In this document: positions 17,241-27,068 of the stretch, piece by piece
Numbering within the stretch: the stretch's first letter is position 1
Layout of the letters: every line of letters starts with the position of its first letter
Assembly (NCBI GenBank): GCA_003666485.1
Contig: CP032931.1
Location: 2,418,001 to 2,482,000, forward strand
Direction: 5' to 3'
Length of the DNA: 64,000 nucleotides
DNA from: Levilactobacillus brevis
GTDB taxonomy: Bacteria > Bacillota > Bacilli > Lactobacillales > Lactobacillaceae
Notes under the pieces: model-generated
What the model saw: only the letters and a program-made list of their open reading frames with translations
The model's database searches: none
What the model was told of the DNA's origin: nothing
Made by a program: the position numbers and the translations under genes

Positions 17241-17866
17241 CGATTCTCATCCCCTCCCTTGATTTTTGTTCTTACATAAATCTGTGGCTTGATACTACCG
17301 AAGTATTGCGGTTGCCGTACTACTGCGGTTCGCCGTGTTTGTGGCATAACCGTTTCTTTGGTATAAGTCTGTGTCAAGCTACCAATAAACATGGCCTGGT
17401 TGACCGTCACATTCGACTCAGTAGTAATCTGGTACGTCTGGTCGGCTGGTAACATCACATTCAGCAGATAGCGTAGCCGCTTGATTTGTTCTGGCGTAAT
17501 ATCGTCCGCTTCACTCATCGTCGTCACATGGCTGCGAATGGCATCTTGAGCCACTGTGGCTGGGATATCCATCGAAGCGAGCAGCTCCCGGAAGTACCAG
17601 ATAGTGATTGGCCGTGGGGGCAACAGGCGCACCATGATATCGTAGCGGCGTGACTCTAGCGACTGACTTAAATCCGTGGGCAACCCAAGTTGATTCTCGA
17701 AGATACTTAGCCCATCGCTATCAGCCGTACTAACAAACTGGTTCAACAAAATTCGTGTTGCCATATCATCGAAGCCATCAGCCTGTTTCTGCTCGACTTG
17801 CATCAACCGTTGCATCTCACGGACGCCTTCGTAATAGTCTGGTAGGTAATCCTTCAGTTTAACCAT
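17237..17866 (-). CDS. baseplate protein, YmfQ/DUF2313 family
   Basis: 209 residues from MVKLKDYLPDYYEGVREM. The family sits after XkdT and forms part of the baseplate, probably linking it to the fibres. The motif RRYDIMVRLLPPRPITIWYF is typical. The start lies inside the end of the preceding gene with GAGGTGG before it. Confidence 0.85.
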   Translation of the reverse strand: MVKLKDYLPDYYEGVREMQRLMQVEQKQADGFDDMATRILLNQFVSTADSDGLSIFENQLGLPTDLSQSLESRRYDIMVRLLPPRPITIWYFRELLASMDIPATVAQDAIRSHVTTMSEADDITPEQIKRLRYLLNVMLPADQTYQITTESNVTVNQAMFIGSLTQTYTKETVMPQTRRTAVVRQPQYFGSIKPQIYVRTKIKGGDENR

Positions 17867-19007
17867 GGAGCACCACCTCACCAACCACTGGCAACTCGGA
17901 CACATCGTCGTTGAACGTCATCACCACATCACCCTCGGCCCCGTTCAAAGTCGGGAGAGTGGCGTTGATCACACCTTCAACTCGCATAATCTCAGAAAGA
18001 ATCTGCGACCGATACACTGTCAGTGAATAGCCCCGGCCGGTCACCTTGTCCACATCGTCCCAGGCTTCACGCCGCTTAGCAAAGTAGGACTCAATACCGG
18101 TCTTAATTTGGGCTTCCACACTTGCCATGGACGCCTGAGAGTCGGTTGTGACCGTTGACTCAATCGCAATCTTAACTTCAGTAGGCGCCACCACAGTGAC
18201 TGCATGGCCGATAGGCGCTAAGCCGTAGCCTTGTCCCACGAATTCAGCTGGGTCAATGGCTTTCTTAACTTGATCAATCAGCGAAGCACTGGCAGCTCGA
18301 AGTTCATTGTTCACGATGACTAGTTTGACCGTACCACCGCCCTGCCAAGTCGGGTAGACCTGCCCGGCGCCCACATCGCTAATCTTAGATAGCATATCCA
18401 AGTAATCAGCGACGTTTCCGCCATAGGCGTTGTAAGCATCCGGTGATAGCAGCCGCTCCCGTAGGTGGTCGTCAGTCTCGCTATCCTTAGCGGGCACCGT
18501 CACAGCGGTAATTTCGGCCCAACTCAGCGAATCATTCGGTGTTACCGGTAGAATCTGGCCTAAATATCCGTTAGCGGCGGTCCCAACCTCATCAGCTGTC
18601 AGAATAGCCGTCTGGTCATCGTTGACGCTGGTGACGTGATAGAAGATAGGTTCTTCGCCCACGCTAGCGAACTGGTCACCAACCTCGACGTTACCAATCG
18701 CCTCACCGTCACTATTCAAAAACTTCGCCAACACTTGGGCTGTGGTAGCCGCTTGCCGGACTGTCCCACGTTCGGGCGCCCGGTAGTCCAGAAACTCACC
18801 AGACGCCGTCTTCGTGTACGCCGCACGGATAACGCCAGCCATTTGTAGCGACTCTTCGGCTAGCTGGGTAGCTGCGGGGCCCAACGCATCATAGATGATA
18901 GAGCCCTGCCGCTTATCAACGTCATCGCTCACATCGTCCAACATCGAATCCATAAAATAGTCGAAGTCATGTGACTCTAGCTCTTGTGCTAAAAGTTCAG
19001 GATTCAC
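17859..19007 (-). CDS. xkdT: baseplate J-like protein (XkdT)
   Basis: 382 residues with the baseplate-J hallmarks: GSIIYDALGPAATQLAEESL near the N-terminus, a central YGGNVADYLDMLSKISDVG block and GGGTVKLVIVNNE. It builds the baseplate wedge of contractile tails. A GTG start has GAGGTGA upstream, within the end of the XkdS gene. Confidence 0.92.
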   Translation of the reverse strand: MNPELLAQELESHDFDYFMDSMLDDVSDDVDKRQGSIIYDALGPAATQLAEESLQMAGVIRAAYTKTASGEFLDYRAPERGTVRQAATTAQVLAKFLNSDGEAIGNVEVGDQFASVGEEPIFYHVTSVNDDQTAILTADEVGTAANGYLGQILPVTPNDSLSWAEITAVTVPAKDSETDDHLRERLLSPDAYNAYGGNVADYLDMLSKISDVGAGQVYPTWQGGGTVKLVIVNNELRAASASLIDQVKKAIDPAEFVGQGYGLAPIGHAVTVVAPTEVKIAIESTVTTDSQASMASVEAQIKTGIESYFAKRREAWDDVDKVTGRGYSLTVYRSQILSEIMRVEGVINATLPTLNGAEGDVVMTFNDDVSELPVVGEVVLHG

Positions 19008-19428
19008 TCAGTGTCACCTCACTTTCAATCGGAATTGTGCCAAAGATGGTCTCGCAGGAGCCGGCGACCTTCAACGTAGTTGCATCAACTCGTTCGGTCT
19101 CATCAATTGACACATCAGTGACCCGATCATCGGCCTCCAGAGCTTCGGTAAGCATTCGGTCAACTTCAACCTCGGCGTAATCAAAGTCCTTGCCAATCAA
19201 TTCTCCCAAGTCGTTGCCATACTGGTCGTCGTAAATCGGATAGACAAAACGTTCCGTTCGGAGAATCTTATCCACAGCCTGTACCATCGCGGCTTGTCCA
19301 TCCGTCATCGCAATGATTCGGTCGTTCTGCACCCGGTAGGTACGGCTGGGGAGCGTCTCTTCCTCAACTTCGTCTTCGACCTCATCGACTACGTCTTCGG
19401 TCTCAACATCTTCCAGTTCATCATCCAT
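18997..19428 (-). CDS. xkdS: DUF2634 baseplate protein (XkdS)
   Basis: 143 residues from MDDELEDVETED. An acidic N-terminus is followed by the gpW/gp25-like core (GQAAMVQAVDKILRTERFVY, YGNDLGELIGKDFDY). Such proteins form the inner wedge of contractile-tail baseplates. A GGGAGGTGA site favours the Met at 19428 over an earlier in-frame start. Confidence 0.88.
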   Translation of the reverse strand: MDDELEDVETEDVVDEVEDEVEEETLPSRTYRVQNDRIIAMTDGQAAMVQAVDKILRTERFVYPIYDDQYGNDLGELIGKDFDYAEVEVDRMLTEALEADDRVTDVSIDETERVDATTLKVAGSCETIFGTIPIESEVTLSES

Positions 19429-19741
19429 CTTCGTCACCTCCCGTCTTTTCTAAAACGTAAAACTGCTGGCCCCCATCTTGGCGGATCATCGTGACCCCGT
19501 CGCCCTTCTTCAAGGCACCCAGGATAGTGACCGTTGTTTCCTTGCCATCAATTTTCATTCTCACCTTGTGGTTGGTGACTGACTCACTTAAATTAAGAAA
19601 CGCTTCCGTCAAAGTCATTTGGTTAGAAATCTGAATGGCCAGCGGTGACTCAGTTACCACCGTACCAAACACAATATCCGAATACTCGCTATCGTGGCCA
19701 CCACGGTCGGCCCACCAGCCTAGCATAGTTTCTCCTGCCAT
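19421..19741 (-). CDS. xkdR: DUF2577 protein (XkdR)
   Basis: 106 residues. The core DIVFGTVVTESPLAIQISNQ and LKKGDGVTMIRQDGGQQFYV match the XkdR family, small baseplate-hub-associated proteins. The ATG overlaps the stop of XkdQ (TAATG). Confidence 0.86.
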   Translation of the reverse strand: MAGETMLGWWADRGGHDSEYSDIVFGTVVTESPLAIQISNQMTLTEAFLNLSESVTNHKVRMKIDGKETTVTILGALKKGDGVTMIRQDGGQQFYVLEKTGGDEDG

Positions 19742-20793
19742 TAGATTCTCACCTTCATTTCTAGTTCGGCTGTGTGACTGGTCCGGCCAAAGGTATGAGC
19801 AGCCTTGGTAATCAAAAGGTACTTACTGCCTAAACCAATGTCTTTCAAACTCTTCACCTTAACCATCGCTTGATTGCCGGGGACCATAGAGAGGGTAGCC
19901 AACGTCGTCAGCTTAAGCGTATAGGTCTGTTTATTCTTAGATTTAAGAATATCTTTGGCCTTCTGCTTCATTTGCGCCGCATTGGCTTTATCTTTGGCCT
20001 TCTCGACAATCTGTAACTTACCCCAGCGGTCAACCGAATTGCCGGCCGCCGTGACGGTCTTCAGCTTCGTATTGGCCACCTCAGCCGCCTTCTTCTGGGC
20101 TGCGGTCTGTTTCTTAGCTTTAGCTGTGGACGAAGACTTCTGCTTCTTCTTTTTGTCCGTCCTGACTACTCGAACGACGTTAGCCGCCTCATCAATACTT
20201 TTACTAAAAGAAAAGCCGGTCAGCTGCGACCGGTCACCAATCACATTTTTCAGTTTCTTGTACGGTGACCGTCTTATCTCTACCACACCGTAGTTATCGT
20301 GCAGAAAGTACCGGTGACCCGTAGCTAACCGCGTGGACTTAAAGGATGCCTTCAGCATATCGAAATAGCTCTTACTGTCAGCAACCTCAGCAACCAGCTT
20401 GTGAGTGGATTTATCCACAACCTTGTGTTTCACTCCAGCCAGCTTGGCTACCTTAGTGAAGCGCTGTGAGATGGTCGACACCGGCCAGATAAGCGAGTCC
20501 TGATTCTTGAAGTATCGTAAGCTGTCGTAGGCCGTCACACTAAAAGTTTCGGACTCATCATAGTCCACCTTGAATATTCTCCCCTTGAAGACGTGATCAT
20601 GGTCCCAATTGAACCAAATCACGTCCCCGTTCTTTGGCGTATAACCTTCGTCGACTTCAACCAAGCCAAAAGTCAGCTGTCCGGCCGAAAAATCAATATC
20701 GGTCGTCCACTTGATGTCGGTCTTCAAAATCTCCCGTAGGTCCCACTTGGTCTTCTCACCAGGCGTCTGTGACTGAAAGAAAGTTACCGTCAT
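19741..20793 (-). CDS. xkdQ: baseplate hub protein XkdQ (late control gene D-like)
   Basis: 350 residues. N-terminal phage late-control-D/gp27-like fold (WDLREILKTDIKWTTDIDFS, FNWDHDHVFKGRIFKVDYDE) forms the tail hub under the tube. A Lys/Ala-rich insert lies near the middle (about residues 210-235). Position between XkdP and XkdR is standard. Confidence 0.9.
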   Translation of the reverse strand: MTVTFFQSQTPGEKTKWDLREILKTDIKWTTDIDFSAGQLTFGLVEVDEGYTPKNGDVIWFNWDHDHVFKGRIFKVDYDESETFSVTAYDSLRYFKNQDSLIWPVSTISQRFTKVAKLAGVKHKVVDKSTHKLVAEVADSKSYFDMLKASFKSTRLATGHRYFLHDNYGVVEIRRSPYKKLKNVIGDRSQLTGFSFSKSIDEAANVVRVVRTDKKKKQKSSSTAKAKKQTAAQKKAAEVANTKLKTVTAAGNSVDRWGKLQIVEKAKDKANAAQMKQKAKDILKSKNKQTYTLKLTTLATLSMVPGNQAMVKVKSLKDIGLGSKYLLITKAAHTFGRTSHTAELEMKVRI

Positions 20794-20794
20794 A

Positions 20795-21493
20795 TCACAC
20801 CGCCTTTACCGCTGACTTAGACACCCAGCCCCGAGCCCCACCACTAAGCGTAGTGACGTGGTACGGGTACTTGGCACCCTTGGCAATCAATGAAATCTTA
20901 CGAGTGGCATTACGTTCGGTCAAGCCAGGGCCAGAACCATTCGAACCAGCGTGTAGCCGGCCGTTTACAATCACCTTAGACCCCCGGCCCACCTTACCTG
21001 GCGGGGCCGACCGGGATTTACCTTTCTTAGCGACCTTCTTCTTTTTCTTCTTAGAAGTCTTGACCTTCTTGGCCTTGTGGGGCTTGTTTTCAGTCAATTT
21101 GAAGGTATAGGTGTACTCGTCGGCGTAGCCTTCAGTCATACCATACTTGAAGTCGGTCATGATTCCCTTGAAACTAATTTTCGTTTTAGTAACTACTAAC
21201 CGTACTTGCTTCTTAGATTTATAAATCTTTAAAAGCTTATCCAAGTATGTTTGCCCTTTAGCATACGGCTTTGAAATGCTTAGGTAATGGGCCTGCTTGG
21301 GCTTGACTGGAATTGTACTGGTAATTTCAATTGTCTTGAGCTTTTCGTCTCCAATAAGATTAATCTGACCTAACTTGATTACAGATACAGTCTTATCATC
21401 AGTACCATAATCCAACTGAATTTCTTTGGGGTTAACTGGCAGCGCAAACGTTTTGTTCTTGTTGTTAGTTAACTTAAACTGCATCCCCGCCAC
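20795..21493 (-). CDS. xkdP: tail protein XkdP with SH3-like C-terminus
   Basis: 232 residues. The N-terminal XkdP core (FALPVNPKEIQLDYGTDD) is followed by a very basic linker (KAKKVKTSKKKKKKVAKKGK) and a C-terminal SH3-like segment (SKVIVNGRLHAGSNGSGPG to GGARGWVSKSAVKAV). In PBSX the C-terminal module is LysM. An SH3-like domain here would serve the same wall-binding purpose. That is an inference. Confidence 0.86.
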   Translation of the reverse strand: MAGMQFKLTNNKNKTFALPVNPKEIQLDYGTDDKTVSVIKLGQINLIGDEKLKTIEITSTIPVKPKQAHYLSISKPYAKGQTYLDKLLKIYKSKKQVRLVVTKTKISFKGIMTDFKYGMTEGYADEYTYTFKLTENKPHKAKKVKTSKKKKKKVAKKGKSRSAPPGKVGRGSKVIVNGRLHAGSNGSGPGLTERNATRKISLIAKGAKYPYHVTTLSGGARGWVSKSAVKAV

Positions 21494-21496
21494 TAG

Positions 21497-24400
21497 CTAT
21501 CCCCTCCGTTCCTTTAGTCCAATCAGGTAAGTCTCAATCTTTGAAACCATCGTTTCCGCATCGTAGTCCGCATTGCCGGAGCTTTGGAGCACAAATGCTC
21601 CCGGCTGAATTGTAACGTTAGTACCGCTTTGTTCGGAACTACTGGTATCTGAGTAATTTGCCACTGTGGAATAGCCACCAGCGTTACTACCAAACAATGT
21701 GCTCTGAGGCGCATTCCCAGTGGTACTACTACTCAGATTACCGTTCACATCCACAGACGTGCCGTTGATACCTTGCATGGCAGAAACAAGCCCACCAACC
21801 GCCGTGGCCGCGTTATTAAATCCGTTGGCCAGGAGATTACCAGGATTAGCACTAGGCATGTGGTTTAAGGCGTCCATAGCGCCAATCGCTTGCTGAGCCA
21901 TTGCTCCAGTTGCGCGACTAGCCAACTGAGAACTGCCCGTAATACCGTTTGCAAATCCTTGTACCAAGTAGCCACCAATTTCAGCAAAAACCGTTGACGG
22001 TGAATGAATGCCTAAAGCACCCTTTGCTGCACCAACAACCTTACTTGCGACGCTTGCCACGGCGCTAACAGCTGAGCCAATCATCGACTTAATCCCATTG
22101 ACCAGGCCCTGAATCAGGTTAACCCCAGCACTAAATAACGCCCCAGCAAAACTTTGTGCTGCACTCACAGCTTGTTGCATACCACCGCGCACTGCTGAGA
22201 CAACACTTGCCATGCCAGAGGTTACACCACTCACAAGTCGGGCAACCCCACTGATAAACGCTGAAACCATCGCCGAAACTGCCGAAGTCACTGATCGTAA
22301 TCCAGCGGCGACAACCATCAATCCGGCACCAGCAACAGCAAGCCCCGCCCCGAGTGCGATAGAAGCTGCACCCAGTAGCAGAGCACCAGCTGCGGCCACC
22401 ATCATGAGTGGCGCGGCGATAACCAGTGCCAACGCAAATACCATCATTCCAGCGCCGGCAATCATGGCGACGGCCGCCACAACAACCATAGCGGTACCCA
22501 TGAGTAACATCCCCACAGCCGCAATCATGGTTGACGCGGCGATTAGTGGCAAGGCAACTGCCAGAATCATCATGCCCACCGCTGCGATAGTCACACCTAC
22601 GGCAACAACCATCATGGCCACTCCAAATAGAAGCGCCCCGACAGCCACTACCATAAAGCCCGCACCAGCCACGGCAAGACCAACACCTAGTAGTAGCAAT
22701 CCAGCCGCTGCGACGATGGATAACGCACCAAACACCGCCAGCGCGCCACCCAACAGTACGATGTTAAGAGCTGCCATAGCACCCGATTCGGCAATCGTAG
22801 GTAACTGTGTAGCTAACAGGGCAATCCCTGCTGAGGCAATCAGCGTAGCCGCCCCAATGAGAATCAAAGCAGCACCAAAAATCCCGAAACCAATCGCGCC
22901 AGCAATCATAGCCGGTCCCAGTGCTGTAACCACAGCTGCTAAGATGCCAATCCCAACAACCATTCCCGCAAATACAGCTACAGCAGGCCAACCAGCACTA
23001 ACTAGCGACGTGACGGCTTCAGCCATCATCCACAGACCGGCCCCGGCCAAGGCAACCGCAGCACCGACAAGCAACAATGATACGCCTAGCTTAATGAACC
23101 CTGAAGCAGCGGCCGTGGATGACTTAGCAGCACTGGCAAGTCCGCCGCCCTTACCAAGACCACCGAGAGAGTGACCGATGCCGCTAATGATGCCACTCAC
23201 ATTTTTAACAGCTTTGAAAGCCAAGACTGCCGTCGCCAGAAGTCCAATCCCCATAGCAATAGCATTTAGAACACCGGGATTCAACTTGCTTAGCGTTGTC
23301 AGTGCAACTACAATGCCTGTCAAAACTAGTCCCTTGGTACTCATCTTGAGTGCGATAAACGCCGCGGCCAGAACTTTGATTGCCGTGGGGTCCAAACTCC
23401 CAGCTACATCAGCAATCGCCTTTAAGCCGTTAGCCAACCCTTTAATGGCACTGCCACTGATGCTCCCTAGTGTCTTAAACATGGCAAATGGATCTTTGCC
23501 ACCGCCGCTAGACAACTTGCCCATCACATCCCCAAAAGCTTTACCAATGCTACTTAAGGCTGAGCCAACTGAGCTTAAAGCCCCAGTTTTGCCCAGCGAA
23601 GAAAAGAAGGCTCCAACAGCTTGACCAGCGGTCTTAACGGCATTTACAACGCCTTGAACTACCGGAACTAGTTTCGTCCCGATAGCGTCAAAGTTTACAT
23701 TTCCAAGGCTATCGGTAAAGCCACTAATCGCCTTAATGCCAACCTTACTAACTTGGTCAAAGGCCGGTTGTAGACGGTTAGCGACTGTTTCTTTTAAACC
23801 ATCCATCGCCTGTCCCACAGTTTTATACTGTGTGGCCATCTTTGAGAACTGTTTGTTTGTCCCCGTCTTGGCGATAGCAGCGAAGAAATCTTGGGTCTTG
23901 ACTTTTCCGGCTTGAACGTCCTTGACCAATTGACCGGTACTCCGGTGCATAGTCTTAGCGACTTGCGACATCCCAGCTGGCGTTTGTTCAAGCATCAACT
24001 TAAAGTCTTGCCACTGAATCTTAGGCTTGGCTGCGGCCTGTGTGGCTTGTTGACTCAGAGTCTTCATCGCCTGTTGTGGATCAGAAGAAGCAGCAGCCAG
24101 TCCACCGAACCCCTTGACTAACTTATCAGTTCCTTTGGTCCCTACAGCCGCCAGTTGGCTATATGTGGAAGCCATATCGGATGCTGAATAGATAGTATCT
24201 TGGGCGAATTTCTGTAGCCCACCACGCGTCTTAGCAATTTGTGCGGGGCTCTTTCCCATCATGGCCATGTTCCCATTAAAGGTCTGCCAAGCAGTACTAG
24301 ACTCGTTCAGCTCCGACATCATGCTACCAACGCCACTGGTAATCATCCCAATACCCTTCGTGACGCCAGCGCCAATGATATTGGCACCTAACATTGACTT

Positions 24401-24544
24401 AAACATGCCGCCAGTCTTCCCGGCCCCAGCCGACAACTGATCCATCGCCGCAGAGCCACGGCCGACCCCTGAACTTAGCTTGCTTAATGCTGCGCTAAAC
24501 CCATCGTTAATTTTAATCGTCGCACTAACAACTTTGTCCGCCAT
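21497..24544 (-). CDS. xkdO: tail tape measure protein
   Basis: 1015 residues. It sets tail length and carries parts for DNA entry. The N-terminal tape-measure region (MADKVVSATIKINDGFSAAL, AFAQDTIYSASDMASTYSQL-like core) is followed by a central Ala/Val/Gly/Met-rich run of more than ten consecutive hydrophobic segments (about residues 390-760), typical of membrane-inserting tape measures. A late GALGIHSPSTVFAEIGGYL motif follows. It comes directly after the frameshifted chaperone gene. Confidence 0.95.
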   Translation of the reverse strand: MADKVVSATIKINDGFSAALSKLSSGVGRGSAAMDQLSAGAGKTGGMFKSMLGANIIGAGVTKGIGMITSGVGSMMSELNESSTAWQTFNGNMAMMGKSPAQIAKTRGGLQKFAQDTIYSASDMASTYSQLAAVGTKGTDKLVKGFGGLAAASSDPQQAMKTLSQQATQAAAKPKIQWQDFKLMLEQTPAGMSQVAKTMHRSTGQLVKDVQAGKVKTQDFFAAIAKTGTNKQFSKMATQYKTVGQAMDGLKETVANRLQPAFDQVSKVGIKAISGFTDSLGNVNFDAIGTKLVPVVQGVVNAVKTAGQAVGAFFSSLGKTGALSSVGSALSSIGKAFGDVMGKLSSGGGKDPFAMFKTLGSISGSAIKGLANGLKAIADVAGSLDPTAIKVLAAAFIALKMSTKGLVLTGIVVALTTLSKLNPGVLNAIAMGIGLLATAVLAFKAVKNVSGIISGIGHSLGGLGKGGGLASAAKSSTAAASGFIKLGVSLLLVGAAVALAGAGLWMMAEAVTSLVSAGWPAVAVFAGMVVGIGILAAVVTALGPAMIAGAIGFGIFGAALILIGAATLIASAGIALLATQLPTIAESGAMAALNIVLLGGALAVFGALSIVAAAGLLLLGVGLAVAGAGFMVVAVGALLFGVAMMVVAVGVTIAAVGMMILAVALPLIAASTMIAAVGMLLMGTAMVVVAAVAMIAGAGMMVFALALVIAAPLMMVAAAGALLLGAASIALGAGLAVAGAGLMVVAAGLRSVTSAVSAMVSAFISGVARLVSGVTSGMASVVSAVRGGMQQAVSAAQSFAGALFSAGVNLIQGLVNGIKSMIGSAVSAVASVASKVVGAAKGALGIHSPSTVFAEIGGYLVQGFANGITGSSQLASRATGAMAQQAIGAMDALNHMPSANPGNLLANGFNNAATAVGGLVSAMQGINGTSVDVNGNLSSSTTGNAPQSTLFGSNAGGYSTVANYSDTSSSEQSGTNVTIQPGAFVLQSSGNADYDAETMVSKIETYLIGLKERRG

Positions 24545-24580
24545 AGGCTACCTCCTTTCTAACCGACGAAATGGCTAGAC

Positions 24581-24780
24581 CTAATGCTTAGACCTAGCCT
24601 TCCGTTCAGCTCGTTTTCTTTCTTGTTCTTCCTCTTTGATGCGAATATCAATGCCCGCAATCACAACAGCCTTTTCCTTCCGTGAAAGTCCAGCCCATTG
24701 CTGGGGCGTCCAATGGTATTCATTCATAGAGAAGAAGTAATATTTGAAATCATTGCCGTTGCCGGCCTCAATTAGTTTTT
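24581..24780 (-). other. -1 frameshift extension of the tail assembly chaperone
   Basis: The chaperone frame ends GTA AAA AAC TAA and so carries the canonical slippery heptamer A-AAA-AAC on its last sense codons. In the -1 frame translation continues LIEAGNGNDFKYYFFSMNEY and on for about 65 residues, ending in a basic KRAERKARSKH. Long-tailed phages widely use a -1 shift here to make a minor gpG/gpGT-type product. Confidence 0.85.
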
Positions 24781-25182
24781 TACTGCTTCCACATCATCAT
24801 CAACAGAGGTATCAAAGCCATTGATTGCGTTAAACTTCTTAGCCAGCGTCGCGAATTCACTCATCTTTAGCATGGCCTTCAATGTGCCTAGACTATCACC
24901 CAAAGTACCATAGGCGGTTTGAAGTTCCTTGTTGTCCAAATCTGGTTGGACAATCCCCGCAACCAGCATCAACTCACCAGCCAAAGATTGGTCAACCGTT
25001 GATTCTACCTGACCATTCTTAGGATTACGTTGTTTCTTAGTCGCTTGTTTCCGCAAGCGTTCACCTTCCGAGATACTGAGTTCTCGCAAAACGAATGGCG
25101 TTGGAAAACGGTCCAACTTTACCTCAGCCGTTTCTTCCTCGTTCTTTTGAATAAAATCTTGAATACTTACTTGATCAGCCAT
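24772..25182 (-). CDS. xkdN: tail assembly chaperone (XkdN)
   Basis: 136 residues (MADQVSIQDFIQKNEEETAE). It coats the tape measure during tail assembly. The position between tube and tape measure and the KLDRFPTPFVLRELSISEGE motif fit the XkdN family. AGGAGG precedes the ATG. The last codons form a -1 slippery site. Confidence 0.9.
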   Translation of the reverse strand: MADQVSIQDFIQKNEEETAEVKLDRFPTPFVLRELSISEGERLRKQATKKQRNPKNGQVESTVDQSLAGELMLVAGIVQPDLDNKELQTAYGTLGDSLGTLKAMLKMSEFATLAKKFNAINGFDTSVDDDVEAVKN

Positions 25183-25199
25183 GCTAAATTCCTCCTAAA

Positions 25200-25688
25200 T
25201 TAAATATCGAAGCCAGTGAATGGCTCAACCAGTTCAACATCTTCAAACGTGAAGTCTGATTCCCATTGCATAACATCATCATCGGCTTCAAAGTCAGCAA
25301 ATGGTACATCATCCAGGTTCACCCCAGAGAAGTGCAGCGTCTGCTTGCCGGCCTTAGAGGTTGAATCCTCAATGGTCAACGTAACTTCAAAATACAAGTC
25401 CTTGCCACCACGAATGTAAGGCAATGCGTACTTGGCCCAGTTGGACGTAATCAGGTAGCCGCCCAACGTCCCGGTTCCCTCGACGCTAGTGACTTTCTTG
25501 TGCTTCCACCGACTGCCAAGCGTTTGCACGTCTTCCTTGTTCTTTTCCAACTTAGCACTAAACTTGTTTGCTTCAATCATCGGTAATACTTTGCCGTTGA
25601 TAGTCACAAACACTTTGGCGTCCTTGGTAGAAATGGTATCCCGGCCATTTAAAAATTGGCCAACGGTTGAAAATTGTTCGTTATCCAT
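25200..25688 (-). CDS. xkdM: tail tube protein (XkdM)
   Basis: 162 residues. DUF2001/XkdM family: INGKVLPMIEANKFSAKLEK, QTLGSRWKHKKVTSVEGTGT and DVMQWESDFTFEDVEL. It forms the inner tube of the contractile tail, directly downstream of the sheath gene. Confidence 0.92.
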   Translation of the reverse strand: MDNEQFSTVGQFLNGRDTISTKDAKVFVTINGKVLPMIEANKFSAKLEKNKEDVQTLGSRWKHKKVTSVEGTGTLGGYLITSNWAKYALPYIRGGKDLYFEVTLTIEDSTSKAGKQTLHFSGVNLDDVPFADFEADDDVMQWESDFTFEDVELVEPFTGFDI

Positions 25689-25705
25689 TTATCGCTCGCC
25701 CCTTT

Positions 25706-27067
25706 CTAGTAAACCGTAATAGTCATATACAGTTTTTCCATCGCATCAACCGGCGTAATCCCCAAGGTAACTAGGATAGAATCCTTTTCATCCCCAGGTT
25801 CGACGGTCAAGTCACTTGGATCAAAGCTGCCAATGGCCCCAGACGTTTCCAAAGTCCGTAGGTAAGCTACCCGATTGGCCTTAAACAGGTCTCGGCCGGT
25901 CGAATCATTGTTCACCTTGCCAATGAACTGGCCCTCAAACACATCCTGTGTGTCGTTAGCAATTGCATCTAACGTTCGGATGGTCCGATTCTTGTGGAAA
26001 TCTTTTGGCTTGGCCTCAGTGAAGGTCGTGAGAGTGTTGATGTCTTGTTCAACCACTACCGAACCATCACGCCGGGCCGTAAAGACAATGTAGCCATTCG
26101 CGAGATTTCGAATAGTTGCTTCATTCGTCAGCCGTGGGTTGGCATCCACAGCGTCAGGGTAAGCGACGTAGGTCAGCGAGCCGGTAGCTCCAGCAGCAGA
26201 CGCCACCCCAGCCACATATGCAGCGGCGGTAGTGGCGTCCAACTTCTCACCATCTGACAGTTCGACCCCGTTGATTACAGCCGTAACAGCTTCGTGGTCA
26301 TAATCCAGGCCTTCGACGCCGGGAACGACAGCCGTGACTTTGTACCCTTCATTGTCACGTAACCCTTCAATTAGTTGGACCAACAGGGCGTGTACGTTGC
26401 TCTCAGCCGGATAACCGGCCGTAGTAGCCACGTTAAACGTCTTGGTGGCCAGTGTGTCGCTAAGCACGTCCGTCACGTCCACAGGAGTGGTCACACCACC
26501 AGTCAACTTGTAAGTCGTCTTACCGGCCAAAGCCTCCAGCTTAGTTTGTGCATCTGCCGTGTCGGTTAGCTTAACCGTGACAAAGTCATTACTCTTAAGA
26601 CCGGCCGCCGTAGTCGTATGGATCACCTGTTCATCAACAATTGCAGTGCCATACAAGAACTGTACAGTTAACCGCGTCTCATCGGTAGCGTCCTTTGTGA
26701 CCGAAACAGTCAGGTCGTTCCCCTTTGCTCCGGCATAGTTAGCAGTGAAGCTCCAAGGCAATGCCTCGTCGGTAATGGTAGCAGCTGTCCCGCCATTCAG
26801 ATTTAGGTAGAGAACGGTGGCTGCCCCCTTCAAAGCTTCACGAATAGTTGCCAGCTTGTTGTCAGATAACGGTGCCCCTAAGAGTGCTTGAAAGTCGCTG
26901 CCACTATCAAGCTCCACAACTCCTTGTGGGCCCCAATCCAATTGAACCCCGTTAACCAGTAAGACCCGGCCTGAAGTCGTGTCTGCTTTAGCTTGCGGCG
27001 CCCCGACAGTGTTGATATATGCACCAGGTCGTTCTTTGTTTTGCGTTGTCCAAATTCCACCAGCCAT
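25706..27067 (-). CDS. xkdK: tail sheath protein (XkdK)
   Basis: 453 residues. It begins MAGGIWTTQNKERPGAYINT, typical of sheath proteins, and ends TLGITPVDAMEKLYMTITVY, the conserved sheath C-terminus. This gene establishes a contractile (myovirus-like) tail. AAGGGGG precedes the ATG. Confidence 0.94.
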   Translation of the reverse strand: MAGGIWTTQNKERPGAYINTVGAPQAKADTTSGRVLLVNGVQLDWGPQGVVELDSGSDFQALLGAPLSDNKLATIREALKGAATVLYLNLNGGTAATITDEALPWSFTANYAGAKGNDLTVSVTKDATDETRLTVQFLYGTAIVDEQVIHTTTAAGLKSNDFVTVKLTDTADAQTKLEALAGKTTYKLTGGVTTPVDVTDVLSDTLATKTFNVATTAGYPAESNVHALLVQLIEGLRDNEGYKVTAVVPGVEGLDYDHEAVTAVINGVELSDGEKLDATTAAAYVAGVASAAGATGSLTYVAYPDAVDANPRLTNEATIRNLANGYIVFTARRDGSVVVEQDINTLTTFTEAKPKDFHKNRTIRTLDAIANDTQDVFEGQFIGKVNNDSTGRDLFKANRVAYLRTLETSGAIGSFDPSDLTVEPGDEKDSILVTLGITPVDAMEKLYMTITVY

Positions 27068-27068
27068 A

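Noticed and set aside
22212-23624. Long plus-strand open frames (320 and 148 codons) opposite the tape measure
   Set aside because: Ala/Pro/Thr-rich by-products of the repetitive hydrophobic tape-measure codons, without ribosome binding sites.
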